Below, piece after piece: positions 25,783-35,406 of a DNA stretch of 64,000 nt. A program made the translations under genes and the position numbers. Source of the stretch: Fuerstiella marisgermanici (GTDB taxonomy: Bacteria > Planctomycetota > Planctomycetia > Planctomycetales > Planctomycetaceae); the NCBI RefSeq assembly GCF_001983935.1, contig NZ_CP017641.1, forward strand, positions 4,650,001 through 4,714,000, given 5' to 3'. Positions within the stretch are counted from its first letter, which is position 1; the number at the start of each line of letters is the position of its first letter. The notes under the pieces are model-generated. The model saw only the letters and a program-made list of their open reading frames with translations, had not been told where the DNA came from and did not search any database.

Positions 25783-28158
25783 TTACTCTTCCGACGTTGG
25801 ACGCTCGTCAACCGCTCTGTAGGACGAAATCGGTGGCAAGTGCAGGTGGCGGTGCAGGAAATCGAAGGTGGCTTTGCCGTTTATTGTGTGAGGCCCGACG
25901 AACCATTCGATTTCGGTGTTGGCCGCGATCCCCAGTTTGGCAGCATACAGGTGACGTATCTTCGCGTATTCGTAAGCCACCCAGTCGTCTGTGCCGACGC
26001 CGTCAAAGTGGCCTCGTTCGACCATGAACGGTCGTGGGCAGATCAATGCCGCCATCTCGAAGTAGTTGAACGTGCTGCCCAAGTCCCATTCAAAAATTTC
26101 GTACTCGCCCGTCCACATGTAGCTGTAATTCAGTCGAGTGCTCGCGTTCTTGCGCACCCATTCGTTGAAGTCGGCTGAGCAGATCGACAGCGCGTAGTCG
26201 GTGACGAGCGCCGGAATTCGCATGGCCGATTTTCCGCCGTAGCTTAATCCGTAGAAGCCGATGCGATCGGGATCGACGTTGGGCTGAGTTTTCAGCCAGT
26301 TCACGATCTGCTGATGCTGCGGCACGATGATGGAAAACAGTGTCTTGCCCAGCGGGTTGGCTTTGCGCTGCAGAGTTCGAAAGCGGTCTTTGAAGATGTA
26401 TGGATTCTGAGGAGCGAACGTAATGAAGCCTTGTTCGCACAGTTTTGCGGCGAAGTCGTGGTAGGCTCGATGGTCGTCCAAAAACGTATCCGTCGGCCGA
26501 CCTTCCAGCCCATGCTGACACACGACGACGGGCCGCTTTTCTCCCGGTTTCAAATCCTTCGGCAACAACAGCACGCCATATGCGAAGACATCAGGAAAGA
26601 CATCAAGCACAACTTCGTGGCCCGTCCATTTTTCAGTTTCCCACGACTGGCGTGATCGAGCATTGAACGGCAGAAGTGGCTCGTCAAATTCACCGATCAC
26701 GTCCTTGCGAAAGATGTCACGATAAGCCTCGACGCTCTTTTCATAGGCCTCAACGGACGACGTATCCAGTTTGCTCATAAACTCCTTCCGCACAAACGGG
26801 CTTTCGCGCAAAAGTGCCTGGTTATGCCGATCGATTTCTTCGAATTGACGACGATGGCGGGCGGCAATGGCGGCTGTGCGATCGGGAGTTTCGATGGACG
26901 GCGGCGTGGCGGACTGCTTGATCCGATTTGCATCCGCCGCGTTTCCAGCGACGGCTGTGATAAACAATCCCAGCACGCTGTCGCAAAATTTTTCGGTGTC
27001 GCCGAAGTGATTGGTCATTCCGATATGCTGAGCACCAGACTCTACCAACCTCACGTTCACTGCGGCGGCCGGATCCAGTTCTTCGTGGATCGCTTGCTTC
27101 AACTGTTGCGATGGCGTCTTCAGTTCCGCCGGGGCACCGCCGTCACCCGCCAGCTCCACTTCGGGCCAGTTGACAAAATCAGTAACCAATCCACGCGGCT
27201 GGATCATCGTCGCAAGCTCTGCTGTGCCAAATTCACGCACCAGGCCGAACACGTTGCGGTCCAGCGGTTGCTTCCACAGTTCGTGATCGAAGCCCATCGC
27301 ACCGGAAACACACGTGACATCGATACGCGTGTCAAGAGCTCCCGCATACAGCGCCAGCATGCCTCCGTCGCCGTAGCCAATGACGCCGATCTGGGGGTCG
27401 TCAGTGTCATCGTCTTTTTCGAACCAGTCGACGGCCGCCATGACTTTCTGCACTTCGTAGCCGATTAAGTGCCGCCCGAGCTCAAAGGCGGCTCGATGCA
27501 GGTATTCGCGATCGGTCATGTCGGCTCGACCGTTTCGCTTGCTGCGTTCACGACTGATGATCGTCGGCACGATCACGCGGCAGCCGGATTCGGCCAGGCG
27601 TCGAGCGTACTGCGACGCGGCAGGAACACCTTCCGCCAGACCGCAAATCTGTTCGGGCGAATGATCAGCATGAGGAATCGCGACAACATCCGCGATCGGC
27701 TTGCTGTCGGGCACCAGCATCAGACCTTCGCCATAAATCGACGCCAGGTTCTTCGCCGTCGGAGCTGGATCAGCCAGCACGGGCCAGCCGATCGCGAAGA
27801 CTCTAAACTTGTCGGTGACCGCAATCAGGTTGCTGGTCGCCACCGTGGCCACTCGTTCAGGCGAATCGAAGTCGATCCGTCCATCGCGCACGCCCAGCAT
27901 CTTCGCCAGACGTTCGCGATTCGGTTGAATCGACTTATTGAAGGCTTCAACGGAAGACGTGTCCAGATCCCAGAACTGATCGCGTGTTTGAGGTGCTTCG
28001 TCGATCTTGCGTAGTAAGAAACGGTCAATGCCGTCCACCATTTGTGAAGCGAGATCACCCTCCATTGTCAGAGGCTTCGTGTTGGCGGGCGTCTGTGCAC
28101 CGACGGTGGGCAGACTGCCTCCGAAGATCAACCCGATTGCCAATAGCTGTGATTTCAT
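25783..28158 (-). CDS. Secreted tandem alpha/beta hydrolase (duplicated, first copy degenerate)
   Basis: 791 residues with a signal peptide (MKSQLLAIGLIFGGSLPTVG). Two homologous halves exist: each begins with a helix containing DTSSVEAFNKS or DTSSVEAYEKS and continues into an alpha/beta-hydrolase core. The C-terminal half has the nucleophile elbow GLSYGGKS with Ser, plus a later HFDGVGTDDW region. The equivalent elbow in the N-terminal half reads GYGDGGML, with Asp in place of Ser. Similar planctomycete proteins are called acetyl xylan esterase- or dienelactone hydrolase-like. The substrate is unknown; polysaccharide ester cleavage is a guess. Confidence 0.8.
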   Translation of the reverse strand: MKSQLLAIGLIFGGSLPTVGAQTPANTKPLTMEGDLASQMVDGIDRFLLRKIDEAPQTRDQFWDLDTSSVEAFNKSIQPNRERLAKMLGVRDGRIDFDSPERVATVATSNLIAVTDKFRVFAIGWPVLADPAPTAKNLASIYGEGLMLVPDSKPIADVVAIPHADHSPEQICGLAEGVPAASQYARRLAESGCRVIVPTIISRERSKRNGRADMTDREYLHRAAFELGRHLIGYEVQKVMAAVDWFEKDDDTDDPQIGVIGYGDGGMLALYAGALDTRIDVTCVSGAMGFDHELWKQPLDRNVFGLVREFGTAELATMIQPRGLVTDFVNWPEVELAGDGGAPAELKTPSQQLKQAIHEELDPAAAVNVRLVESGAQHIGMTNHFGDTEKFCDSVLGLFITAVAGNAADANRIKQSATPPSIETPDRTAAIAARHRRQFEEIDRHNQALLRESPFVRKEFMSKLDTSSVEAYEKSVEAYRDIFRKDVIGEFDEPLLPFNARSRQSWETEKWTGHEVVLDVFPDVFAYGVLLLPKDLKPGEKRPVVVCQHGLEGRPTDTFLDDHRAYHDFAAKLCEQGFITFAPQNPYIFKDRFRTLQRKANPLGKTLFSIIVPQHQQIVNWLKTQPNVDPDRIGFYGLSYGGKSAMRIPALVTDYALSICSADFNEWVRKNASTRLNYSYMWTGEYEIFEWDLGSTFNYFEMAALICPRPFMVERGHFDGVGTDDWVAYEYAKIRHLYAAKLGIAANTEIEWFVGPHTINGKATFDFLHRHLHLPPISSYRAVDERPTSEE

Positions 28159-28394
28159 GAACTTTTCCAGATGGTATGAGTGGCCTCAATCAGCCGGTCC
28201 GGATGGACAGCCAATTTCCCGTTTTCGTCACCGCACACCATACGCTTTCGTTTCCTGCGACTCAACGAAGTGGCATCGCGTCAGGAAGCGTGCGCTGCGA
28301 GTCAGATCAGGCACTTTGCTGAACTTCCTGCTACAATCCGCTTCAACAATTCACGAATACTCAACTGCTACTGCGAATACCGGCCGGAAATCCC

Positions 28395-28697
28395 ATGAGC
28401 GATTCCAATAACCTGCCACTTCTGTCTGAAGCCGACGTCAACCCGGTGCCGGTTTTCAATTGCCACGTGATTCTGTCACCAGCGGATGACGCTGGCCGGA
28501 TTCAGGCTCGAGTCGCCAACTTTCCGGACATCACGGCGGCAGGATCGACAGAACGTGACGTGCTGACATCAGTGATGAAGCAGTTCAAGAAAACCGTGAT
28601 GCAGCTTCGTGCAGATGGTAAGCCTTTACCGTGGATTGATCCGCCGGAAACGCCCGCCGAAGGAGAGTCGGAGCGGTTTATCCCCGTGCATCTGTAG
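28395..28697 (+). CDS. Small HicB-like domain protein
   Basis: 100 residues, start ATG at 28395. The middle reads HVILSPADDAGRIQARVANF followed by TAAGSTERDVLTSVMKQFKK, which matches the beta-beta-beta-alpha layout of HicB-type partial RNase H folds (substrate strand, P-D-x-x-x-x-G turn, then a helix). No HicA toxin is next to it, so an antitoxin role is not supported; it may be one of the many stand-alone HicB-like proteins. Divergent from the hydrolase gene. Confidence 0.7.
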   Translation: MSDSNNLPLLSEADVNPVPVFNCHVILSPADDAGRIQARVANFPDITAAGSTERDVLTSVMKQFKKTVMQLRADGKPLPWIDPPETPAEGESERFIPVHL

Positions 28698-28977
28698 ATT
28701 GCCCATTGCCGCTGGGGCCGTGCGTTCCGGTCAAAACTGCCGATTTCCTCAGTGCACTGCATTCCATTTTCCAGCCGCCACGCCCCGCAGGCTGATGCCG
28801 CGTTGACGGTATTGGCAGAAAATGCGACAAGGCAGATATCCGGACCGAACTGGCGCGGCGACCACTGCGCGTGGTGTTTTGCGGCAGTTCTAACCGGATG
28901 ATCACTCAATCTACAACGCAAATCCTGCCAATCGCAGACATTGCTTAGCTTGCCTGACGAACAAGGATCGTTCCGTC

Positions 28978-31476
28978 ATGAAGACTGCCTCCTGCCTGCT
29001 TGGGCTATTCACCATTTTTGCCAGCGTTGGCTGCATGGATTCACTTCTGAACCAGGCAAAAATGGAAGAACGGATTGTGCAGCAGTTTGCCGACGCCGTC
29101 AGCGAAGAAAATGAAACGGCGCTGCGCCGGATCGCGTCTGCACGTTTCGAGCAAAAAGCAATGGCTTCTGACGACGCACTCACCGACTTGCGAGTGGTCC
29201 ACCTGCCAACCGGCGAGCTAACGGTAGTTGAGGTGAAGGAATCAGAAGACGGACGCCGCGATGTCGTGGTGAAGGAAGAAAGCGGTGGCAAGTATCAGTT
29301 TCAATTGGTGCGAGACGACAGCAAAGGCTACTGGGTGGTGGACGATGTGGTCGTGCGTCAACGTAAAAACGGAACTCGCGTAGCTAAATCCACGATCGAA
29401 GTCATGGACCTTCTGGTCACCCTGCGACAGTTTCTAGACGTCTGGAAGACCGGATCACGAGATGAAATTCTCGCAATGACTTCGCCCGAACTTTCCGCCT
29501 CACTGGAACCACTACCCGACAAATGGCTGCAGGCACTGACCGCGAAAATCGCGTCGACCTACGAAGACGGGATGGCTCGTAAACCGGAAGCCAACCTGAA
29601 CGACAATGAAGCAGTCGTCAAACTGCCCGCCAAGAACGGGTATCTGTACATGAAGATCGTTCGCGGGTCGGAAGGCTGGCTGGTCAACGACGTCGAAGCG
29701 ATCAGCCGCAGCGACGACGATCATCCCGGTTCGGTTCGCCGCCAGGCCGACGCCATCAACGCGGTAAACGCATTCCTGACGGCATACGGAGCCGAAGACC
29801 AGGACGCTCTGCAAATGGTCGCCGGCAAAGAACTGTATGAAAGCGCCCTCAAGCTTTCAGACTTGTCGCTTGTTCAATTGCCTTCGCCGAACGACGTTCC
29901 CGCCGAATTTGTGATACGTGCCTACGAATCGCAACTGACGCTGATGATTCCTGCAGGCAAGGAAATTGTGCGAATGCATCTGCAGGAACGCGAGGAAGGG
30001 CTACCAAACGTGGCGGCCACCGCTGCCTCGGACATCCGAGATCGCTTGCCGCGTTTCACAGTGGAAGAAGTCACGCTTTACGAACTGGCGACGGAACGTC
30101 AACGCACGCTTTCAGCCGTGTTCACGGCTCCTATGCGAGCCTCCGTATTTCTGAAGGCGCTGTCAGAACGCAACCACAAGAGGCTGTCGCACTTGTCGAC
30201 TGGTGAATTTTCGCGAGCGACATGGAATCGTGTTTCTCCTGAAATTTTACAACAGCTTGACATTCCGGACTTTTACGACGACGGCGTCAAGGTCACAGAC
30301 GGTCACACGTTTGGCGACACAACAGAACTGGAATTCGTAAACGCGAAAGGTCGCGTGTTTTCCTGTCGCATGATCAACCAAAACGGCGAGCTGCGACTGG
30401 ATGACGTTCAATATCCTAACGAACAAGCTCAGGTCACATCTCTGAAAACGCAACTTGAACTGACCGTGCCGATTCTGGAGTTCGCGACTGCCTGGCGCAG
30501 CAATGACTTGGAACTGCTTCAGAAGTCATGCTCGTCCGATTTCAACAGGCTCGTGTGGACCCACATGGACGGCGTGCCGCAACAGTTCGGATCGCTGGAC
30601 AAATTGCTTTCCGCTCCCGTATCGAAAACGAATGTCACTCAGGAAAGAGCGACCGTGCGGCTGCGTCAACCGGGGTCGAACGCTCAGCTGATTGCCAAGC
30701 TGGTTACCGAATACGATTTTTGGGTGGTCGACGAAATTCAAACAGAAGCCTCACCCGGCCAGCTGTTGGGCGTTCGCGATCATCTGCGAGGACAGATCGC
30801 GGCCAGACTGCGAAGCGGATCCTATTCCACCGTGCATTCTGCTGACGGCGTTCAGAAAGTCATGCCCGTTCACGAACAGCACGCGTTGCGCAGCACGGAC
30901 GATGCAATTCAACAGGCATCGGCTGAGTTTTCGTTCGGCGAAGACAATAGCTCCGTTAATCACGCGGTGTTCCATCAATACTACGAAGAAGGCGAAGAAC
31001 GGCCGACCGCACATCCCGCTCCCGTGCATCCAGCTTCTGACACGAACTCAGTTTTGCCCGGGCCAACCGGACAGAATGAACGACGCTCCGGCATCGTGAC
31101 GGCCGGACATCAACGCACGTTAGATCCTGCGAGCGAAGGGCAAGACACTTCTTCAGCGGCACGCACCGCCAGTGGTGTCCAGGTCTTCGGGCCGCACGCT
31201 GAGAAAGTTGCAGAAGCTCTGGATGCTGGACCTGCTGCGACACAGGCGGCCCCAGCTGGCCTCCCATCGTCCGCGCTGACGACACCGATCGACATGACGC
31301 CAGCAGCTAAGACTGCACCGAAGTCAGGCACTGCTACAGGCAATTCAGTGTCGAACCCGCCAGCGAACACGAAGTCCCATTTCATGCACTTCGGCCCTGA
31401 TGCCAACAACGCCACTAACGCCGACAAGCCACGCCGCATCTCAGAACCGGCAGACGCTCCGATTGCGATTGACTGA
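28978..31476 (+). CDS. Lipoprotein made of repeated NTF2-like units
   Basis: 832 residues. The lipobox is FASVGC at residues 14-19 after a short signal segment. Five units of about 100-130 residues repeat an alpha-then-beta pattern: a helix with a run such as IVQQFADAVSEENETALRRI, VMDLLVTLRQFLDVWKTGSR, AINAVNAFLTAYGAEDQDAL, RASVFLKALSERNHKRLSHL or ILEFATAWRSNDLELLQKSC, each ending near a short strand (GYWVVDDV, GWLVNDVEA, FWVVDEIQ). This resembles tandem NTF2/SnoaL-like domains. The last 170 residues are low-complexity Ala/Pro/Ser/Thr. It is likely anchored in a membrane facing the periplasm; function unknown. Confidence 0.75.
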   Translation: MKTASCLLGLFTIFASVGCMDSLLNQAKMEERIVQQFADAVSEENETALRRIASARFEQKAMASDDALTDLRVVHLPTGELTVVEVKESEDGRRDVVVKEESGGKYQFQLVRDDSKGYWVVDDVVVRQRKNGTRVAKSTIEVMDLLVTLRQFLDVWKTGSRDEILAMTSPELSASLEPLPDKWLQALTAKIASTYEDGMARKPEANLNDNEAVVKLPAKNGYLYMKIVRGSEGWLVNDVEAISRSDDDHPGSVRRQADAINAVNAFLTAYGAEDQDALQMVAGKELYESALKLSDLSLVQLPSPNDVPAEFVIRAYESQLTLMIPAGKEIVRMHLQEREEGLPNVAATAASDIRDRLPRFTVEEVTLYELATERQRTLSAVFTAPMRASVFLKALSERNHKRLSHLSTGEFSRATWNRVSPEILQQLDIPDFYDDGVKVTDGHTFGDTTELEFVNAKGRVFSCRMINQNGELRLDDVQYPNEQAQVTSLKTQLELTVPILEFATAWRSNDLELLQKSCSSDFNRLVWTHMDGVPQQFGSLDKLLSAPVSKTNVTQERATVRLRQPGSNAQLIAKLVTEYDFWVVDEIQTEASPGQLLGVRDHLRGQIAARLRSGSYSTVHSADGVQKVMPVHEQHALRSTDDAIQQASAEFSFGEDNSSVNHAVFHQYYEEGEERPTAHPAPVHPASDTNSVLPGPTGQNERRSGIVTAGHQRTLDPASEGQDTSSAARTASGVQVFGPHAEKVAEALDAGPAATQAAPAGLPSSALTTPIDMTPAAKTAPKSGTATGNSVSNPPANTKSHFMHFGPDANNATNADKPRRISEPADAPIAID

Positions 31477-31501
31477 CGGACGTTCGCAAGGCCTCTGCCC
31501 A

Positions 31502-32536
31502 TCACGATGGTCGACGGGCAGGAGCCGGGCAGCAGTCGGTGGGGCAGACGTCGTGATTCGGGCCGTATTGTCCAATGCATTCCGGCATCGATGCGGCCAT
31601 CCGTTCTTCGATCAGCTTGCGGATCATCGTCACGAATTGCGGATGAGTTCCTGGCGTGGCGGCTCGAGCCATCTTGAGCCCCAGCTTGTCGCACAGTTTC
31701 CGAGCTTCGTCATCGAGGTCGTATAGAACCTCCATGTGGTCCGATAGAAAACCGACCGGCGAAACCACCACGCCTTGCGTCCCGGCCGCTTTCAAGTCTT
31801 CAAGGTAATCGCAGATGTCGGGCTCAAGCCACGGATCCTGAGGACGGCCACTGCGACTCTGGTACACCAGTCGCCATTGACCATCATCAAGGTTTAGTTG
31901 CTCTGCCACCAACCGGCATGTTTCCAACAACTGCTTTTCGTAGTCAGACGTGCTGGACATCGACACAGGCAGGCTGTGTGCCGTAAAGGCGACGTGAACG
32001 TTGCTGGTGTCGCCGTCGGCAACTTCTTCCAGCGCTGCCGATACGTTTTCAGCGTTTACGGCAATGAAGTCCGGGTGATTGTAGAAGGTCCGAATCTTGT
32101 GGACATCAATGTCGTTGGCGTCAGCTTCATCCTGTGCCGCATAGATGTTCTCGCGATACTGGCGGCAGCCTGAATAGGAACTGAATCCGGACGTCACAAA
32201 TGCCAGCACGCGCTGCGCGCCGTCCTGCTTCAATTGCTTCATGGTGTCCGGCAACAACGGATGCCAGTTGCGGTTTCCCCAATAGATCGGCAGGTCAACC
32301 GAATGGCTCTTAAGTTCCGCCTCAAGAGCCTCAATTAGATCGCGGCACTGCTGATTAATAGGTGTAACGCCGCCGAAATGGTAGTAGTGTTCGGCAACCT
32401 CCAGCATGCGTTCTCTGGGAACCGGTTTACCGCGGAGTACGTTTTCCAGAAACGGAATGACGTCGTCTTTGCCTTCGGGCCCTCCAAAGGAAACGAATAG
32501 CAGTGCGTCGTAGCGGGGGGAAGGTTCAGAAGGCAT
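31502..32536 (-). CDS. hemH: Ferrochelatase (haem/coproporphyrin type)
   Basis: 344 residues from the ATG at 32536; a TTG 15 bases upstream is less likely. The enzyme inserts Fe2+ into a porphyrin at the end of haem synthesis. Signatures include LLFVSFGGPEGKDDVIPFLE, GGVTPINQQC, IYWGNRNWHPLL, the catalytic-type His in VAFTAHSLPVSM, and YQSRSGRPQDPWLEPDI with VSPVGFLSDHMEVLYDLD. It resembles the coproporphyrin-type enzymes of Actinobacteria. The C-terminus has Cys residues in ECIGQYGPNHDVCPTDCC, possibly for a [2Fe-2S] cluster. It converges with the NTF2-repeat lipoprotein gene. Confidence 0.93.
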   Translation of the reverse strand: MPSEPSPRYDALLFVSFGGPEGKDDVIPFLENVLRGKPVPRERMLEVAEHYYHFGGVTPINQQCRDLIEALEAELKSHSVDLPIYWGNRNWHPLLPDTMKQLKQDGAQRVLAFVTSGFSSYSGCRQYRENIYAAQDEADANDIDVHKIRTFYNHPDFIAVNAENVSAALEEVADGDTSNVHVAFTAHSLPVSMSSTSDYEKQLLETCRLVAEQLNLDDGQWRLVYQSRSGRPQDPWLEPDICDYLEDLKAAGTQGVVVSPVGFLSDHMEVLYDLDDEARKLCDKLGLKMARAATPGTHPQFVTMIRKLIEERMAASMPECIGQYGPNHDVCPTDCCPAPARRPS

Positions 32537-32709
32537 TTTCAATTTGGTCAATGAGTGAAGGTGGCGGTGACAGCCGATTCTAGGCCGACCTGCCGTACTT
32601 CAAGTCATTTCAAACCGGAATGGAAGCCGCCCCCACAAACAAAATTCGGGCAGTGCAGAGGTTTAGTGGAACAAGGGGGCGCTCGACCGGCATCCCGGCC
32701 TGCTGGCAC

Positions 32710-33357
32710 CTATGAGAGATGTTCGGCGTTCAGCCCCGCTAATTGGAATCCGTCGCGGGGGTTCAGTTTGCAGCCAATCAAGAAGCCTCCGTTCTGTTCG
32801 ATTTGCCACAACGCGATCCCCGCTACGCGCCGCACGCATTTCCCGTCGTTCCACCGAAACGTGAACAGTTCCTCGATTGCCGCTTCGGTGGGACTCTTCA
32901 CAGCCATGCCTTCGTGGCTGTAGTTGATCACGACACCTTCGGCGTCGGGCTGAGTATTGCCCCAATCCATTCGACCTGAGATCCAGCAGCGGTAGCGCTC
33001 TGCCTGACGACGCGGATCTTTTTGCAGGTGACGCAGTTCCCTCGGCAGTCCTCCCAGCAGGAACACTCCGACTTCGTATTCGCTGCCTCGCATTTCGGCC
33101 CAGTGAACAATCCCTTCAACCGACATTTCCCGGCCGTTGCCGGGGACCGGAATCTGGACTGTGATCCGTTCGCCAAATTCCGGTTTACCGTCCACTATCA
33201 GCCGCAGGTCAACCGATGAAACGCCAATCACGATCGCTGACCGCTGGGAAAGGTTCGTCATGGCCACCGAGGCAGCCACTTCAACATCATGGGCCGCTTT
33301 GGCCAATCGCTGCATGCGACCTGACAGTTTGATTGTTTTGGTTGGGGAGAAGGTCAT
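32710..33357 (-). CDS. PilZ domain protein
   Basis: 215 residues. The ATG at 33357 has GGAG at a good distance (TTTGGAGCACCTGATG). Two PilZ-like barrels are likely. The second carries the c-di-GMP motif: RRQAER (R-x3-R), then about 25 residues later NYSHEG (N-x-S-x2-G). The first (SQRSAIVIGVSSVDLRLIVD, HWAEMRGSEYEVGVFLL) lacks a clear RxxxR. PilZ proteins relay c-di-GMP to motility, adhesion or stalk functions. It is divergent from the BMC regulator, 316 bases away. Confidence 0.8.
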   Translation of the reverse strand: MTFSPTKTIKLSGRMQRLAKAAHDVEVAASVAMTNLSQRSAIVIGVSSVDLRLIVDGKPEFGERITVQIPVPGNGREMSVEGIVHWAEMRGSEYEVGVFLLGGLPRELRHLQKDPRRQAERYRCWISGRMDWGNTQPDAEGVVINYSHEGMAVKSPTEAAIEELFTFRWNDGKCVRRVAGIALWQIEQNGGFLIGCKLNPRDGFQLAGLNAEHLS

Positions 33358-33673
33358 CAGGTGCTCCAAATAATGGCCCGGAAATCGATGACGCAAACCT
33401 AACTCACGGGGTGAAAAAACGACTCATTTCCATGCGTGATCGTGTTGAAACTGAGATTCACGGAATCCCTCTCCCTGCTAAACCATTCAACCGGCACCGT
33501 AGGCCCGAAAAACACTGGACAGGTCATCAGCAAAACATACACAGGCAAGAACAAGTGAAGCAGATGGGTCACATTCAGTCAAAACAGAGCAACTTCAGCC
33601 ATTAACAGTTGAAAAAACCGCATCAACAACGCATGATATTGAAAGAACACCGCTCACAAAGCTTCAATAACTG
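33358..33673. other. Divergent promoter region before the BMC locus
   Basis: 316 bases, rich in A and C on the plus strand. It holds a candidate promoter for the DeoR gene (see separate entry). A partial inverted repeat, CAACT with AGTTG, flanks the -35 region (about 33590-33612) and is a possible operator. No other gene is supported. Confidence 0.45.
33609..33637 (+). promoter_or_regulatory. Candidate promoter for the DeoR/BMC operon
   Basis: TTGAAA at 33609-33614 (5 of 6 to the sigma-70 -35) and CATGAT at 33632-33637 (4 of 6 to -10) are separated by 17 bases. A transcript would start near 33644, about 30 bases before the ATG of the DeoR gene. The match is imperfect and planctomycete promoters are poorly charted. 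Confidence 0.35.
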
Positions 33674-34456
33674 ATGATTACTGACGAAAGACGTTCAAAA
33701 ATCCTCCAGATTGCCGAGGAATCGGGGTTTGTCTCACTGCAGCAACTTGTCGCTGAAGTTGGGGCCAGCGAATCCACCATTCGGCGAGATCTGGAATATC
33801 TCGACACCCAGGGACACCTGCACCGCACTCGTGGCGGAGCGGCGTACGCGGGCGAGTCGTTAATGGATTTCGACGTGCGACAGAATCAGGCATCTCGCGA
33901 GAAACAACTGATCGCTCAACGAACGGCGGAGCGAATTCCGGCGGGAGAAACCGTTCTGCTGGACGGAGGCACGACGACTTTGGAAGTGGCCAGATTCTTA
34001 AACGGCAAGCCGCTGCAGGTCGTCACGAATTCGTTGCCGATCGCATCGCTGTTAATGAATCAACCAGAAATTGAACTGATCTTCGTCGGCGGCTACGTCT
34101 ATCCAAAAACCGGAGTGGCACTCGGCGATCAGGCAATCGAAGCATTAAAGAAGATCAATGTTTCACGGCTGGTGATGAGTACCGGTGGTGTGACATCGGA
34201 AGGACTGTTTAACAGCAACGCTCTGCTGGTGGAAACAGAACGTCAGATGATCGCGTCTGCAGAACGAGTGACGCTGGTTGCGGACAGCACGAAGTTTGGC
34301 CAGCGAGCCCTATCACATTTGTGTCCGCTGTCTGCCGTTCACGAAATTGTGACAGATGACGGAATGAGCGACGAATGGCGGCAGACTTTGTTGGCGGGTG
34401 GGATTGAACTGGAAGTGGTGGAAGTGCAGGACCGCTCGATGGCGGGGAGTACGTAG
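33674..34456 (+). CDS. DeoR-family transcriptional regulator of the BMC locus
   Basis: 260 residues. The N-terminal helix-turn-helix (RRSKILQIAEESGFVSLQQL, ESTIRRDLEYLDTQG, HRTRGGA) is typical of DeoR. The C-terminal sugar-phosphate-binding domain has LLDGGTTTLEVARFLNG, VVTNSLPIASLLMNQP, IFVGGYVYPKTGVALG and TLVADSTKFG. DeoR proteins usually repress catabolic operons until a phosphosugar such as fuculose-1-phosphate binds. It is the first gene upstream of the BMC genes on the same strand, so local control is the simplest reading. No recognisable RBS precedes the ATG. Confidence 0.93.
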   Translation: MITDERRSKILQIAEESGFVSLQQLVAEVGASESTIRRDLEYLDTQGHLHRTRGGAAYAGESLMDFDVRQNQASREKQLIAQRTAERIPAGETVLLDGGTTTLEVARFLNGKPLQVVTNSLPIASLLMNQPEIELIFVGGYVYPKTGVALGDQAIEALKKINVSRLVMSTGGVTSEGLFNSNALLVETERQMIASAERVTLVADSTKFGQRALSHLCPLSAVHEIVTDDGMSDEWRQTLLAGGIELEVVEVQDRSMAGST

Positions 34457-34611
34457 TTTCTTCGAACTGATCCGCAATTCGCGAAGCCGCCAGTGGCGGA
34501 ACGCCGAACAAGCAGTTGGCGGATCACGATGGTCTGAGGCAGGTCTGGAGACTTGCCGACACAGAATTGAGGCACGGACGGCCGCAAGCGAGAAATCACA
34601 AAGTGGTCTCC

Positions 34612-35370
34612 ATGACAACTCTGCAGCGTTCTGACATTGAAGATATCGTTCGGCGTGTATTGGCCAGTCAGTCGCCAAGCTCGTTCGGAAGTTCGCCCAG
34701 CAACGGCATTCCCGTTTTACGTGGCAGCGGCACGAACAGCACCGAGCACGCCGTGGCCGCAGCCGCTCACCGCAACCCGCTGGTTGTCAACATCTCTGCT
34801 CGCCACGTGCACCTGACTCAGGAACACGTTGAAATTCTTTACGGCCCAGGCGCCACGCTGACTCCTGAAAAGGATCTTTACCAGGACGGCTACTACGCCG
34901 CATCCGAAACCGTCGCCGTCGTTGGCCCGCGCCGCCGCATGATTCCAAACGTCCGCGTCCTCGGGCCTTGCCGAGATGATTCGCAGGTCGAACTCGCATT
35001 CACCGACGGCATTTCACTGGGCATTGATCTGCCCGTTCGAATCAGTGGCGACGTGCAGGGAACCCCGGGCTGCGTGCTGGTTGGCCCGAAAGGTGTGGTC
35101 GAACTGCAGCAAGGCGTTATTCGAGCCATGCGACACGTTCACATGGGTCCGGCAGACCTGGTTCACTATGGCGTGAAGAACAAAGACACGATTCACCTGC
35201 GAGTGGAATCGCCCGGCTGCACAACGGTGCTGGAAGACTTAACGGTGCGAGCAGGCGACAACATCAAGCTGGAAGTCCACCTGGACACAGACGAAGGCAA
35301 TGCCATCAATCTCGAAAAAGCAACCAAGGTAGATTTGGTAAAACCGGAACCGTGTGCGTGTAAACATTAA
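34612..35370 (+). CDS. pduL: Phosphotransacylase PduL (BMC-associated)
   Basis: 252 residues from the ATG at 34612; an open frame to 34516 looks non-coding. PduL swaps CoA for phosphate on acyl-CoA inside the compartment. Two metal-binding PduL motifs show: [19 protein letters not shown] and [20 protein letters not shown], the His-rich zinc sites. The N-terminal 20 residues ([19 protein letters not shown]) form an amphipathic helix followed by a Ser/Gly linker, the standard layout of an encapsulation peptide. It is first among the BMC enzymes after the regulator. Confidence 0.94.
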   Translation: MTTLQRSDIEDIVRRVLASQSPSSFGSSPSNGIPVLRGSGTNSTEHAVAAAAHRNPLVVNISARHVHLTQEHVEILYGPGATLTPEKDLYQDGYYAASETVAVVGPRRRMIPNVRVLGPCRDDSQVELAFTDGISLGIDLPVRISGDVQGTPGCVLVGPKGVVELQQGVIRAMRHVHMGPADLVHYGVKNKDTIHLRVESPGCTTVLEDLTVRAGDNIKLEVHLDTDEGNAINLEKATKVDLVKPEPCACKH

Positions 35371-35406
35371 TAGAACACTCAACCTCTTCTTCTGAAAGAA
35401 ACGAAA

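Noticed and set aside
26824-27468. 214-codon open frame on plus
   Set aside because: Antisense shadow of the tandem hydrolase gene.
28395-28697. HicB antitoxin of a toxin-antitoxin pair
   Set aside because: Fold resembles HicB, but no HicA-like partner is found on either side.
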